A stretch of DNA of 64,000 nt from Cervus elaphus. Taxonomy: Eukaryota > Chordata > Mammalia > Artiodactyla > Cervidae. Under the pieces are notes generated by a model. That model did not search any database, was not told where the DNA came from, and worked only from the letters and a program-made list of their open reading frames with translations. Positions within the stretch are counted from its first letter, which is position 1; each line of letters starts with the position of its first letter. This document shows positions 37,172 through 49,962 of this stretch, one piece after another. The position numbers were made by a program, and so were the translations under genes. The stretch covers positions 106,047,650 through 106,111,649 of the forward strand of contig NC_057834.1 of assembly GCF_910594005.1 (NCBI RefSeq), written 5' to 3'.

Positions 37172-37357
37172 TGAAACTGCTCAATCATGTCTGACTCTTT
37201 GCAACCCCATGGATAGTCTATGGAATTCTCCAGGCCAGAATATTGGAGTGGGTAGCCTTTCCCTTCTCCAGGGGATCTTCCTGACCTAGGAATCGAACCG
37301 GGGTCTCCTGTATTACAGGCATATTCTTCACCAACTGACCTATCAGAGAAGCCAATT
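37172..37357 (-). mobile_element. Bov-tA type SINE
   Basis: Antisense copy from 'ctgctcaatcatgtctgact' to 'ccaactgacctatcagagaa'. Tail end slightly shortened; no clear direct repeat. Confidence 0.88.
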
Positions 37358-37699
37358 TCACCAACAACACAAGAAGGTAAGTTCATGTAAATCATTTTAA
37401 GGATAATGAAACTGAGATTTAGTCATATGAGATAATTTTCTTAGGAATCTACAGCTGGTGGTGGTGATGTCAGGACTTGGAGCACAAATACATCTGACTG
37501 CAAAGTTCCCCATCTTTGCAAGTTTCACTGTTTGTATGTAGTTTACTTTCCTCTTTATAATGCACAGATATGCAGTAGAGGTATTGGGGCCAAGTAAAGA
37601 GACTGAGCTCTTAATATCCAATAAGCCAGGTTATTGGATTATAATGGTAAATTTTATAGTTGTGGAAGGAGGGGAGGGAAGAGATCATGAAGATTAAAC

Positions 37700-37960
37700 T
37701 GAGAAATGAAAGGGACTAACATCAAGGGAACAACCATTATGTGCAGGAGATGATGTATACTTAGTATTTATTTTATATATTGACTCTTTGTGAAATTCAA
37801 CTGCGTTGTTATCTCCATTTTGTAGATAAGGAAACAAACAAAAGGCATTAAGTATCTTACCTGAAAGCAAACAGATAATAAGAAACTTGGATTTGTACCC
37901 AAGTTACTATGACCCCAAATTCTGTTTTTCATCACTCCGAACTCTCAGTAAACACACTAT
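37700..37960 (-). repeat. MIR fossil, antisense
   Basis: 'tatctccattttgtagataa', 'aggaaacaaacaaaaggcat' and 'cttggatttgtacccaagtt' are the reverse complement of the MIR order. Confidence 0.6.
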
Positions 37961-38102
37961 ACAAATAGCCATGAACATTGTGGTTGATAAAATGTCCACA
38001 AAATCCATGGTAGTTTTCACTCATCTCTGCTCCTGAGAGCCTCTGTATGGCCCACCTACTTGCCTTCAGGTCTCTCCACCTAATTATGCCTTTTGATGAC
38101 TG

Positions 38103-38593
38103 AGCTTAAAAGATGCTTGTTCCTTAGAAGAAAAGCATGACAAACCTAGACAGCATATTAAAAAGCAGAAAGAGTAGTCATGCATGGAAGTGAGAGTTGG
38201 ACCATAAAGAAGGCTGAGCTCCAAAGAATTGAAGCTTTCAAACTGTGGTGCTGGAGAAGACTCTAGAGAGTTCCTTGGACATCAAGGAGATCAAACCAGT
38301 CAACCCCAAAGGAAATCAACCTTGAATATTCATTGGAAGGATTGTTGCTGAAGCTCCAACATTTTGTCCACCTGATAGAAAGAGCCGACTCACTAGAAAA
38401 GCCCCTGATACTGGGAAAGATTGAGAGCAGGAGGAAAAAGGGGCAACAGAAGATGAGATGGTTGGATGGCATCACTGACTCAAAGGACATGAGTTTGAAC
38501 AAATTCCAGGAGATAGGGGAGGACAGGGAAACCTGGCGTGCTGCAGTCCATGGGGTTGCAAACAGTCAGACATGACTGAGCAACTGAACAACA
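38103..38593 (+). mobile_element. BovB 3' fragment with an internal deletion
   Basis: It contains the BovB C-terminal and 3' region from 'agcatgacaaacctagacag' to 'catgactgagcaactgaaca'. After 'attaaaaagcag' it jumps directly to 'gtcatgcatggaagtgagag', skipping a block of about 60 bases that the other BovB copies retain. The end lacks the actga repeat and has 'aacaacaacaa' instead. Confidence 0.9.
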
Positions 38594-40029
38594 ACAAATG
38601 ATTGAGCTGCTAGGCCAATAGGTCACTGTTTGGAAGACAAAGTTAAAAAGCTGGCTACAGAAGTTAATAGAATGTCCATTCACATTTAACTGCAATGTAA
38701 ATATATGTTTCTTTTAATTTATACATTTTTTCCCCTAAGTAGACACCAAAATAACCGAAGTGATTGGAAACCAATCTATTTTCTGTCAGAGAACAGCAGT
38801 TGCCATTTCTCTTTTTCTTTTGTTCAATTTTAGTTAGCACTGTGCTCAAGTTCTCATAGATTATCTAATTAAATCATAAAAGGAACATGTGTTCTGTAAC
38901 ATTTATTTACCCACCTTACAAGTGAGAGAACTGAGCCTTAGGAAGATTAATATGCATAGATACATAGCTGATAATTCAGAGGCTTTGTCAAAGGAAAAAT
39001 TATGCAACACTAGCCCCATTAAATTCAAGCAAAAAAACAGACATTAATCCATCAGCTGCTTTTTAAATCCATATTCTTTTATCAGGATAATATCTCACAT
39101 ATAAAAGAAATCAGAGGCATAGATTAAGGAAAATCTACAGTAATTGATGGAAAATATCATTTGATGCAGCAGAATAAATGGATTATTACAACCCAATTTT
39201 AACAAAACATTTCAGTCAATAAGTTCTTTATAGCTTTAAGACTTCCCAAGTTGGTGAGGCAAGGATATCTATCCCAGAGAAAATCAAATGAGATTTAATG
39301 TTAAAGCATTTTGTAAAATGTTGAGCCCAAATACAAATTTAGAAAATTATTATTTGATTTATATGTGAGCTACAGTTGACTTGAGATGTTGAACTTTCCT
39401 TTTTTAAAATATTATATTTATAAAAAGTTACTAAACATTTGGGAAAGAATACAAATTGTAGTTGATATAAAGTAGTATATTAAGTAATTGATTCCAGTAG
39501 GAATTTATGAAGAGCTTGGCAGGGAGCAGAGAGCAAAATTACCTAATGAACTCTGATTTTATCTGCCAAGAAAATCATTGAATATATACACTTATTTACA
39601 TATATTTTCATTTCTCTATTATACATAAATCTGTCATCTACTGATACTTTCATGATATTATGGTAGTTGTCTAACTGTTAAAAACAGAGAGAAGTCTCAT
39701 ATTTGTATTTAATACTTTTGTTATTGTTGGCAAAACTTGTCAACAGAATTTTATAAATTATGACCTTAAATGCAATTTCTTTTTGAATAGTAACAGGTTT
39801 ATCATCCTTTTTCAATCCAAGTAATATGATACCCAATCCAGGTAGGGAAGATGTAGAAACAAGACAGGTTCTAAAGAGAGTCAAAGCCAGATTGACAGCA
39901 ATGTCAGATACTATAGTCCTGAATCAGAGACTTTCTTTACCGTCAGATTTGCAATTGCTGAGACTTTCTTTTCTTCACACTTCCCCCAGGTTTACTGAGA
40001 TATATTGACATGCAACATTAAGTATATAG
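38594..40029. other. Unassigned AT-rich background
   Basis: Only an antisense MIR-like stretch at about 38885-39000 ('acaagtgagagaactgagcc') is visible. Confidence 0.4.
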
Positions 40030-41100
40030 AGAGATCAGGGTGGCAGAGTAGGAGGACATGAAAATTACTTCCTCCCATGAGCATATCTAAAAGACATATA
40101 AACAGGGAAAATTCATCACTAGAAACTAACTGGAGACTGGCAGGAAGACTCCTATACAAGCAAGGCTGTAAGAAAGATCCAGGGGAAATCTGGTAGGAAG
40201 GGAAGAGAAATGATCATGTCAGGACCTGTACCACTGGGAGACGGACTCAGAGGGGAGGGGGTTTACAAAGGTAGAAACCCTCTCTGGGGAGTAAGCAGTT
40301 TGAGCGTCACATTGGGTCCCAGCCCTGGGATCTGATTTCCTCTTGGTTGGATGGAGGGCCACTGGGATTAACATAAGGGCTGTGGGAGGTTTGGAATCTG
40401 CTCATCAGGAGCACGCACATGCTTGCTTATTCCTACAACAGGGCAGAGATGGTGAACTGAAATAGCACAGGAAGCTGGCTGATCTTCTGTGACTCTCCTG
40501 GCATGTGCCACAGCCTGAGCCAAGTGACGGCTCATGGTCTACTTGCTTCACAATGGAGATCTACATTTGGGCAAGGGCTGTGGTAGGCCAGGGAGAGCTC
40601 AGCCACGTGGCACAAAAGTGACTGCGACTGAGAGCAACCTCTGCCCAGGGCAGGGGCAATCATTACGGCATTTACACAAGCCGTGCATCAGAAGCAGTCC
40701 ATGTCTCTATGACTGAACCATCACAGTCCATACACAGACCTATGCCAAGTGCCAGGACTGGCCTTTTCTGCTCTGTGGCTTAGCTGGACACCAGAGCAAG
40801 GGTATCAGTGGGCAAAGGGAGAGCTCAGCTTGAGGGGAGAGAGGCAGCTCAGACCCAGAGCAATGTTTGATCAAGACGGGGCATCCTCTATGGGTGCTTA
40901 CTCAGACAGCAGGTTAGGCCACTGACTGCAGCCCTGGCCCATGCCCACACCCATGCCTAGCACCCATACCAGCCTCTCCTGGGCTAGCACTGCTCTGCTC
41001 TGGGGCAAGGATGCTAGTGCAACCTGATAAAAGCTATGGCCCTTCTTCCCAGAAATACACGGACATAAGTACATAAGCAACAAAACTCTGCACACAGTTA
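40030..41100 (+). mobile_element. Old L1 5'UTR segment
   Basis: 'cagggtggcagagtaggagg', 'gaaactaactggagactggc' and 'ggctgtaagaaagatccagg' are 5'UTR words of an older L1 subfamily. The GC-richer body runs to about 41100. It probably belongs with the L1 sequence that resumes at 41690, but 41101-41540 in between does not look like L1. Confidence 0.7.
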
Positions 41101-41540
41101 GGGGTTCACTTATGATTTGAGGTTAGGCATCCCTCCTCTGGTTATGTGGTCTCTAAGACAACTAAAGTTGGTTGTCTTTTTAAATTATTAGTGAAGTGGT
41201 GTGATCCCTCTGATACAGTGGTAATGACCTTGTACTAGAGACTCCTAGAAGGGAAAAACATATGAAGCCTTTCTGAAACTCCTGGTCTAGATCAATCCTC
41301 TTTTGCACTCTGATAATACAGTGTTATATTCTAGTCAGCATGCATTTCCTTCTGCTCTGTACAAGTGTGCCTCCCCATGAGAATGGATGTCCCTTGGTGG
41401 AAGGGAAATGTCTAATACAAGAGACTAGAACAACCTTGACCACTACCACTACCATTAACTGAATACCAATGATAGCTTGGCAACCATCACTGCATCCCAG
41501 ACACTATTTGAATTCATATAATTTTCTCAACAACCTAATG
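41101..41540. other. Non-L1 stretch between two L1 segments
   Basis: No family is recognised for most of it. The last 70 bases ('cactatttgaattcatataa') resemble an old MIR/L2 fossil. It may be pre-existing target DNA or a rearranged segment. Confidence 0.35.
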
Positions 41541-41683
41541 GTGTTGTTGTTTAGCTGCTAAGTCATGTCCAACTCTTTGCAGGCCCATGGACTACATCCA
41601 GGCAGGCTTCTCAGTTGATGGGATCTCCCAGGCAAGAATACTGGAGTGGGTTGCTATTTCCTTCTCCAGGGCATCTTCCAAAG
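41541..41683 (-). mobile_element. Bov-tA type SINE, 5' truncated
   Basis: Antisense SINE tail and middle: 'ctgctaagtcatgtccaact' to 'cttctccagggcatcttcc'. The tRNA-like head is missing. Confidence 0.85.
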
Positions 41684-41689
41684 TTAACG

Positions 41690-43480
41690 GGAAGAAAGCC
41701 AGCATGGACACAACCCTCAGGACTTCTACTCAAGCAACCTGGGACCTAATCTCAGCATGATAAGGCAGTGACAGCCACTGAGCTGAAAAGAAGCCCCAGT
41801 TCCTGCATGGATCTAGTCCTTGTCCCTTCATCTCTAGCATTCTACCATGGTAATAACTATCTGCACTCTCTTGGGAAAGATATAACTTGTGTTCATGTCA
41901 TATGCAGCTTGACCACCAAAGCCCGTGAGCAAATGCAGTCTCCAAAAGAACACCACTATGAGATTGTAATAGGCAACTGTTTCACCTAATTTCATAGGGG
42001 CCAAGAAAGATTAAGAAAAATGAGAAGACAGAAGAATTTGTTTCAAGAGAAAGAACAATAACAACAACAAAAACCTGAAAAAAAAAAACAAAAAAAGATG
42101 AAATAGAAATAAACTATTTACCAGAAAAATATTTCAATACGTTAGAAGGAGAAGAGAGAGGGGAAGGGGGTCAAAAACATAAGACTGAAAACTACCCAAA
42201 CCTGAAGAAGTACAGAAGATCCCAAGAAAGATGAACCCAAATAGACCTACAATAAGATAAGCATAATTAAAATAGCAAAAGTTAAAGAGAGAATTCTAAA
42301 GGCAGCAAGGGAAATACAAAAGCGTATATTAATACAAGGTAACTCCCACAAAGCTGATTCTTTTGGAGAAATGTTGTAATCTATAGAAGGGAGTGGTGGC
42401 ATGATATATTCAAAGTTCTGAAAGGGAAGAACCTACAACCTAGGATAATCTACCCAGCAGAATTATCATTTAGAATTGAAGGAGAAACAAAGACAAACAA
42501 AACTGAAAGATTTTCGATACAAATCTACCTTAAAATAAATACTAGAGTCTTCTCTTAGCAGAAAAAAAAAAAAAAGGCCATAACATGAAGTAAATATATG
42601 TAGGGAAGGGAAAATCCCATTAGTAGAGTAAAATATTGTATATAATAAGAGCTGAGGATCAACTACTTAATAAGCTAGTATGAAGATTAAAAGACATGAA
42701 ATTGTAAAATCAACAATAACTATAATAAGCAGTAAAGGGATAAAGATGAAGATGTAAAATATGACATCAAAAACACAAAATGTGGGGGAGGGGGATAAAA
42801 ATGTAGATCTTTTAGAATATACCTGAACTTAAATGACTATCTGTTTAAAACAAGTAGAAGTATTTATAGGTTAACATATATGTATCTCATGGTAATCACA
42901 AATCAAATCCTACAATAAAATACACAGAAACTAGAGAGAAAGGAACATAAATGTAATACTGAAGAAAATCATTAAAACAGAAGGAAAGAAACTGAAAGAC
43001 AAAGAAAATAGCAAAACTGCAAAACAACCAGAGTACAAGTAACAAAATGGCATTAAAGACATACTTATCAATAATCACTTTAAATGTAAATGGATTAAAT
43101 ATTCCAATCAAAAAGACATAGAGTGCATTTTTCCATGAAAAAAACCTATATGCTGCTTACAAGAGACTCACTTCAGAGCTAAAGACACACACTGACTGAA
43201 AGTTAGGGGCTGAAAAAAGACATTTCATGCTAATGGAAATAAAAAAGTAGGGCGGCAATACTCATGTCAGGCAAAATAGACTTTTAAAACAAAGTCTATT
43301 AAAAAAAGATGAAGAAGGGCATTATATAATAATTAGGGGATCAATATAAGAAGAGGATATAACATTTGTTAACATACATGCACCTAATACAGGAGCACCT
43401 AAGTAAAGCAAATATTAACAGACAAAGGGAGAAATTGACAGTGATACAATAACAGTAAGAAACTTCCAAAGATTTATAAT
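41690..43480 (+). mobile_element. Old L1: end of 5'UTR, partial ORF1, start of ORF2
   Basis: 'acagccactgagctgaaaag' to 'gggccaagaaagattaagaa' is L1 5'UTR. 42000-42560 carries ORF1 pieces, including 'aattctaaaggcagcaaggg' and 'ataatctacccagcagaatt', with its middle deleted. ORF2 starts near 43060 ('atcaataatcactttaaatg') and its endonuclease region ends at about 43480. No frame is intact. Confidence 0.8.
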
Positions 43481-44221
43481 ACAGCTCAGGAGGCTTAAAC
43501 ATAAAGAGACCCGATACCAAGCATTCCATGCTCAAATTAGAACTATGTAGTGGAGAGGGCATGCAAGATAGAAAAACTAGCTGAGTTTGAAAATGGATTG
43601 TGCTAAAAAAAAAAAAAAAGAAAGAAAAAAAAAACATTTTCCAGACAAGAGGACTAGTCCTCCTAAACACTGGGAAGTGAGATTTCATAGAACATTTCTA
43701 AATATTAAGTATTTCAGTAAAGCTGATAGGAAAGGATGTTTATAAGGAAATGTGGTCAAAAATAGGACTAGGGAAAGAATCAGCAGATAACATGATATTG
43801 ATATCTATTCAGGATCTAAGAATCCATGCTTTATTCTAGATAAGGCAGAGAAACCAAAATGTGAGTAAGAGAATGACAGAATAAGACATGTTTTAAAATG
43901 TTCTCTTTTGCATCAGAGTGAAGGTTGTATGGAAGGGGTCAGGCAAGAGTCAGGAAGATCACATAAGAGTCTCTGGAAATGCTCCATAAAAGATATAAAG
44001 ATTGTGGGAGTTGGTGAAGGTATTAACTAAAAGAAAAATAGAACCTGAAAATACTTAGGAGTAGAACTGATACACCCTGAGTATGATAATAAGAGGTTGA
44101 GAGGGAATAAATAGTTCCATTTCTACTTCCTCTGATCTCATTTTCGACACATAGAAATCTCTCAACAAGATGTCTGAAGAATGAGTCAGTAGAAAAGTAA
44201 ATGAAGCCTAAATACCATCTT
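43481..44221. other. Unassigned background
   Basis: An A-rich run with interspersed G lies at 43600-43637. No gene or classified repeat is supported. Confidence 0.4.
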
Positions 44222-44445
44222 TAGGTGGTGCTAGTGGTAAAGAACCCATCTGCCAATGCAGGAGACATAAGAGATGGGGTTCAATCCCTGGGTTGGAAAT
44301 ATCCCCCGAGAAGGGCATGGCAACTGATTCCAGTATACTTGCCTGAAGAATCCCATGGATAGAGGAACCTAGAGGGCTACAGTCCATGGGGTTGCAAAGA
44401 GTTGGACAAGACTGAAGTGACTTAGTGTGCGCACACATGCACACA
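44222..44445 (+). mobile_element. Bov-tA type SINE
   Basis: Sense copy lacking the first bases of the head ('ggtggtgctagtggtaaaga') and ending 'gaagtgacttagtgtgcgca', followed by a short GC/CA-rich run. An antisense MIR-like stretch follows at 44490-44590. Confidence 0.88.
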
Positions 44446-44664
44446 ATCAATACTATAGACTGAAAGCTTTTTGGCATCATGCTTTTGTTATTTAGCTATA
44501 TGAACACATTGAATACTTAACAATAGCTCTGTGTGATAGGTTCTACTATATTTCCATTTTACAGATTAAGAAAGTGGAATTTTCTAAAGTCGCTAAGAAC
44601 ATGGAGGAATTATAACATGGATATCAAGAATATAACTGGAAAATTTTACTTCTGTAATATCTTA

Positions 44665-46092
44665 ATATGCACTCAATATGCCAGCAAATTTGGAAAAACT
44701 CAGCAGTGGCCACAGGACTGGAAAAGGTCAGTTTTCATTCCAAATCCAAAGAAAGACAATGCCAAAGAATGTTCAAACTACTGTACAATTGCACTCATCT
44801 CACATACTAGTGAGGTAATGCTCAAAATTTGCCAAGTTATGCTTTAACAGTACATGGACTAAGAACTTCTAGATGTTCAAGCTGGATTTCAAAAAGGCAC
44901 AGGAACCAGAGATCAAATTTCCAACATCCACTGGATCATAGAAAAAGCAAAATAGTTCCAGAAAAACTTCTACTTCTGCTTTATTGACTATGTCAAAGCC
45001 TTTGACTATGGATCAAAACAAACTGTGGAAAATTCTTAAAGAGATGGTAATACCAGACCACCTGACCTGCCTCCTGAGAAATCTGTATGCAGGTCAACAC
45101 ATAATAGTTAGACATGGAAAAACATGTCTAACATGCTCCATGTCCATGGACATGGAACAACAGACTGGTTCCAAACTGGGAAAGGAGTACATCAAGACTA
45201 TATATGGTCACCCTGCTTATTTAACTTATATGCAGAGTACATCATGCAAAATGCCACTATGGATGAAGCACAAGCTGGAATCAAGATTGCCAGGAGAAAT
45301 ATCAATAACCCCAGATACACAGATGATACAACCCTTATGGCAGTTAATGAAGAGGAACTAAAGAGCCTCTTGATGAAAGTGAAAGAGGAGAGTGAAAAAG
45401 CTGGCTTAAAACTCAACATTCAAAAAATGAAGATCATGGCATCTGGTCCCATCACTTCATGGCAAATAGATGGGGAAACAATGGAAATAGAGACAGACAT
45501 ATTTTCTTGGGCTCCAAATCACTGCAGATAGTGACTGTAGCCATGAAATTAAAAGACCCATGCTCCTTGGAAGAAAAGCTATAACCAACCTAGACAGCAT
45601 ATTAAAAAGCAGGGACATTACTTTGTTGAAAAAGGTCTGTCTAGTCAAAGCTATGGTTTTTCCAGTAGTCAGGTATGGATGTGAGATTTGGACCATAAAG
45701 AAGGCTGAACACTGAAGAATTGATGCTTTTGAACTGTGGTGTTGGAGAAGACTCTTGAGAGTCCCTTGGACTGCAAGGAGATCAAGCCAGTCTATCCTAG
45801 AGGAGATCAGACCTGAATATTCACTTGAAGGACTGACTGAAGCTGAAGTTCCAATACTTTGGCCACCTGATGCAAAGAACTGACTCATTAGAAAAGGCCC
45901 AGATGCTGGGAAAAATTGAAGACAAGAGGAGAAGGGGATGACAGAGAATGAGATGGTTGGATGGCATCATCAACTAGATGGACATGAGTTTGAGTAAGCT
46001 CCAGGAGTTGGTGGTAGATAGGGTAGCCTGGTATGCTGCAGTCCATCGGGTCACAAGGAGTTGGACATGACTGAGTGACTGAACTGAACTGA
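44665..46092 (+). mobile_element. BovB LINE, 5' truncated
   Basis: It starts inside the reverse-transcriptase region and runs to the actga-repeat 3' end. A 10-bp direct repeat, taatatctta, at 44655-44664 and 46093-46102 marks the insertion. The frame is broken many times; the longest piece is 45124-45531 (135 codons). The catalytic YADD reads YTDD at 45316-45327, which would leave both aspartates, and motif A is out of frame. Confidence 0.94.
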
Positions 46093-46102
46093 TAATATCT
46101 TA

Positions 46103-48012
46103 GAAAATTTACATTTGTCCAATGTTATTTGAATTTTCACCAATGTTATGAAAAATTAGTCAATTTTTTTAAGGAGCTTGCCTTCTATATTTTATAGAGA
46201 ACCCCACATATTGCTATCAGAAAAGTGGTTGGGTTGGAATTTCATGGCATATGTATGAATTGTACTTCACTACAAGCCTAGAAACTTGGAAAATATAGCC
46301 CAGATGAAAGATAGCAGTGTTTCTTTTCAACTGTAAAATCAATTCACAGAAACAAAAACTAGGAGAAAATTAACATTGTCCTTTGCATCCAGTTGTTCCA
46401 CCGTCACTAAAAATAACATAAGTGATGCTTCATTTTTCTTTTCTCCATAATGAAAGGCCTAAATGCATCTGGTAATTGCATATGACTGAAGATAATTCAA
46501 CTGAAAATAAACTATGCCTTTGCTTTTTGAAAATGCAGGCATCTTGACTTTCTCATATGTGTCTTATGTTTTATTAGACCTTGTCACTAAGATTAGAGGA
46601 AGTTCCCTAACATTTAAGATTTCTGTCCATGGGACTTCATGGAATTACACTGTCACCATAAGTGTCAAAAAGCCAAGAACAATTTGATGATATCTGTTGA
46701 GCTTTTTCACTTCTTATTACTCAAAAGCAATTCATCATAATTACCATCACCATTATCTTATCATCATCACAACAATTCACTAATATATATGTTAGAGAAT
46801 CTACAAAGCAATTCCATTTATAATATTTCACTTGATTCTCTCAAAAAACAAGAGGTGGATAACAGGTATTCCTTAATTGCTTATGGAAAAAAAAAAGTTC
46901 AGAGAAAGCTGACACCAGAGCTTGAACTTAAGTATCTAAACACAATATTTTTCACTAGTTAAGTGCCTACTCAAAGACTTGATTAATTAAAAAAAAAAAA
47001 AAACACTCAGTATACACACCTCTAAGACATATTAGGAATGTAGCCTTGAGGAATAGAATTTTATTATTAACACAATAAGGACATTTTAAATTAAATAAGG
47101 GAAATGTCAAGGTTAAGAAGGTAGAATAAAGCTAGATCAGGAATTTTCTCTCCCAGAATAAAGGGATTTTTTAATTTGGATTTTATATTTTTTAAGGGGA
47201 TTAAAAATAATAACCACAAAACAAAAGCTGTTTAAAATAGCCAAATAAATCATCAGAAGCAGCAGCTGGTAATAAGAATAATAAAATTAAATTACAAATC
47301 AAAAAGTGGTTGCCAAGGGCAGATACAGAAGATTCGGTATAGCAGGCTGAATAGTGTGGCTCCTTAGCTGCTCCCAAACACTAGAATTAGTACTGAATAA
47401 AAAATTAGGGAAGATACAATTCTAAAACTTCATGCTATAAATAACCTCCAGATTGGAAAGAAGCAGGATAATGGGGAACTATGGAGCAGGCAGTTCTATT
47501 GAAGTTCTTTTTTGAATTGAGTTGTTGGGTTTTTTGCTGTTGTTGAGTTTTAGGAGTTCTTTATATATTCTGGATATTAATCTTTTAACAGATGTATAAT
47601 TTGCAAATATTTTGATTCTGTTGATAGTGTCCACTGTGTTCTTCATAATTTTTTTCATAGAAATTAGTATTCTATAATAAATAATGCCACAGATTCTGAA
47701 ATTAAGCTTACTGAGTTGGAATATTAGCTCATCTACTTATTGACCATCTGATCTTGGACAAGCAATTCAAACATTCAAATTTAGTTTCTTATTATATCAA
47801 AATGGAAAATAGTGTCTGGCATACGGCTAGGTATTATATGAATGTAAGACTTATATAATGAAATAACCCAATATAAAATACTTAGCCTAGTTCCCAGAGT
47901 ATGTTTAATAAACTATAGCCTACATTAAAATAAAATTGACCATTCATTCTTCATTCTGTTGAACTTCTGGAGTAGAGAAAATGGGAGTATAGAAGTAATA
48001 TGTAATATTGCC
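46103..48012. other. Background with small fossils
   Basis: Recognisable pieces are an antisense MIR at about 46790-46960, an antisense L1 fragment at about 47500-47645 ('gagttctttatatattctgg') and a sense MIR at about 47685-47905 ('ccatctgatcttggacaagc'). The rest is unassigned. A-runs lie near 46887 and 46990. Confidence 0.5.
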
Positions 48013-48024
48013 ATATCTAATGGG

Positions 48025-48233
48025 AAGAGTGAAAGTGTTAGTCACTCAGTTGTATCCAACTCTTTAAGACTCCATTGGTTGTAGCCTGCCAGGGTCCTCT
48101 GTCCATGTTATTCTTCAGGCAAGAATACTGGAGTGGGTTGCCATTCCCTTCTCCAGGGGATATTCCTGACCCAGGGATTAAACTTGTCTCCTGATTACAG
48201 ACAGATTCTCTAGCATCTGAGCTACTAGGGAAA
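48025..48233 (-). mobile_element. Bov-tA type SINE
   Basis: Antisense copy 'agagtgaaagtgttagtcac' to 'catctgagctactagggaaa'. A perfect 12-bp direct repeat, atatctaatggg, lies at 48013-48024 and 48234-48245. Confidence 0.94.
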
Positions 48234-48245
48234 ATATCTAATGGG

Positions 48246-49042
48246 GGAAAGACCTTAAATATACTCAGTATAAGCCTGCCATATAAAACCTGGGAAATAT
48301 AAGGAGGATCAAAAGGGAAAGATTACAGGATTACAGGGCAAAATAATGGGAGAGCCAGTTAGAGGACTAGGGTATAGTAATTCATGTTGGAAAGAGAGAT
48401 TATAATATGTTTAATATACTTTTATACCATGAGTTATGTTTAATATACTTGTATATCATGAGTAACCAGCCCAAATGTCTATAACTATTGAACAGTAATT
48501 GTTGAATAAATGGTTGTAGAAAGAAAAATTTAAAAGAGAGTTTAGAATAGTAATAGAATACAAATTAGATGCAAAAATCAGAAATAGTGAGGTCAGCCCT
48601 GAAATAACTGAAGCCCTATCTTTGGCCTGATATCCTAAGTTTTGTTTGTACTACCCTGGATAGAGAAGGAAAGAATCAGATCTACCTGGATTTTCTTTAT
48701 TTGAGAAAGTTATTTCATCCTAGAGACCATAACTGGCTCTGGTTCTCAAGCCGGTTATTCAGGAACAATGGACCACAGCAAAACCCATTTTGAGAAGAAT
48801 CAACCAAATTCATAGATGACAGAAAAGTGCTGAAGAAAATAGGACTGTCAATCTTCTGTTCTCCCAAACATGTCTTCAGAAGGCCCCACGTTTTACCAAC
48901 CACCCAGTTTATATCCAAAAGATAATAAAAGCTGGACTCAAGTATAAACTTAAGAATATTTCAACCATGAGAAACCAAATAGGTACTTGACCCTAAACAT
49001 CCAATAAATGATTTGGCAGCAGGGCAATGCAGTAAAAGATAT
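48246..49042. other. Unassigned background
   Basis: A short tandem similarity is visible at 48410-48460 ('tgtttaatatacttttatac' and 'tgtttaatatacttgtatat'). No gene is supported. Confidence 0.4.
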
Positions 49043-49962
49043 ATTCCAAATTGGGAAAGGAGTACGTCAAGGTTGTATATTGTCACCCTGCTTATTTGAC
49101 TTATATGCAGAGTACATCATGTGAAATGCCGGTCTGGATGAAGCACAAGCTGGAATCAAGATTGCCAGGAGAAATATCAGTAACCTCAGACATGCAGATA
49201 ACACTACTCTTTTGGCAGAAAATGAAGAGGAACTGAAATGACAGTGAAAGGGGTGAGTGAAAAAGGTGGCTTAAAACTCAACGTTCAAAAAACAAAGATC
49301 ATGGCATCCGGTCCCACCACTTCATGGGAAATAGATGGGGAAACAATGGAAACGGTGACAGACATTATTGTCTTGGGCTCCAAAATCACTGCAGTTGATG
49401 ACTGCCACTGTAAAATTAAAAAACCCTTGCTCCTTGGAAGAAAAGCTATGACAAACCTAGACAGCATATTAAAAAGCAGAGACATTACTTTGCCGACAAA
49501 GGCCCATATAGTTAAAGCTATGGTTTTTCCAGTAATCATGCATGGATGTGAGAACTGGGCCATAAAGAAGGCTGAGCACTGAAGAATGGATGCGTTTGAA
49601 CTGTGGTGTTGGAGAAGACTCTTGAGAGTCCCTTGGACTGCAAGGAGATCCAACCAGTCAATCTTAAAGGATATTAGTCCTGAATATTCATCAGAAGGAC
49701 TGTTGCTGAAGCTGAAGCTCCAATACTTTGGCCACCTGATATGAAAAACTGACTCATTTGAAAAGACCCTGATGCTGGGAAAGATTGAGGGCAGGTGAAG
49801 AAGGGGATAACAGAGGATGAGATGGTTGGATGGCATCACTCACTCAATGGACATGAGTTTGAGCAAGCTCCAGGAGTTGGTGATGGACAGGGTAGCCTGG
49901 TGTGCTGCACTCCACGGGGTAGCAAAGAGCCGGACACAACTGAGTAACTGAACCAAACTGAT
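49043..49962 (+). mobile_element. BovB LINE, 5' truncated
   Basis: It begins within the reverse transcriptase just before 'gggaaaggagtacgtcaagg' and continues to 'ctgagtaactgaaccaaact'. The catalytic motif is HADN (49191-49202) instead of YADD, losing one of the two catalytic aspartates. The largest frame is 49238-49582 (114 codons). The element ends without extended actga repeats. No clear direct repeat was found. Confidence 0.92.

Noticed and set aside
48410..48460. Short tandem similarity 'tgtttaatatact'
   Set aside because: Only two short AT-rich copies, with no wider context to suggest function.
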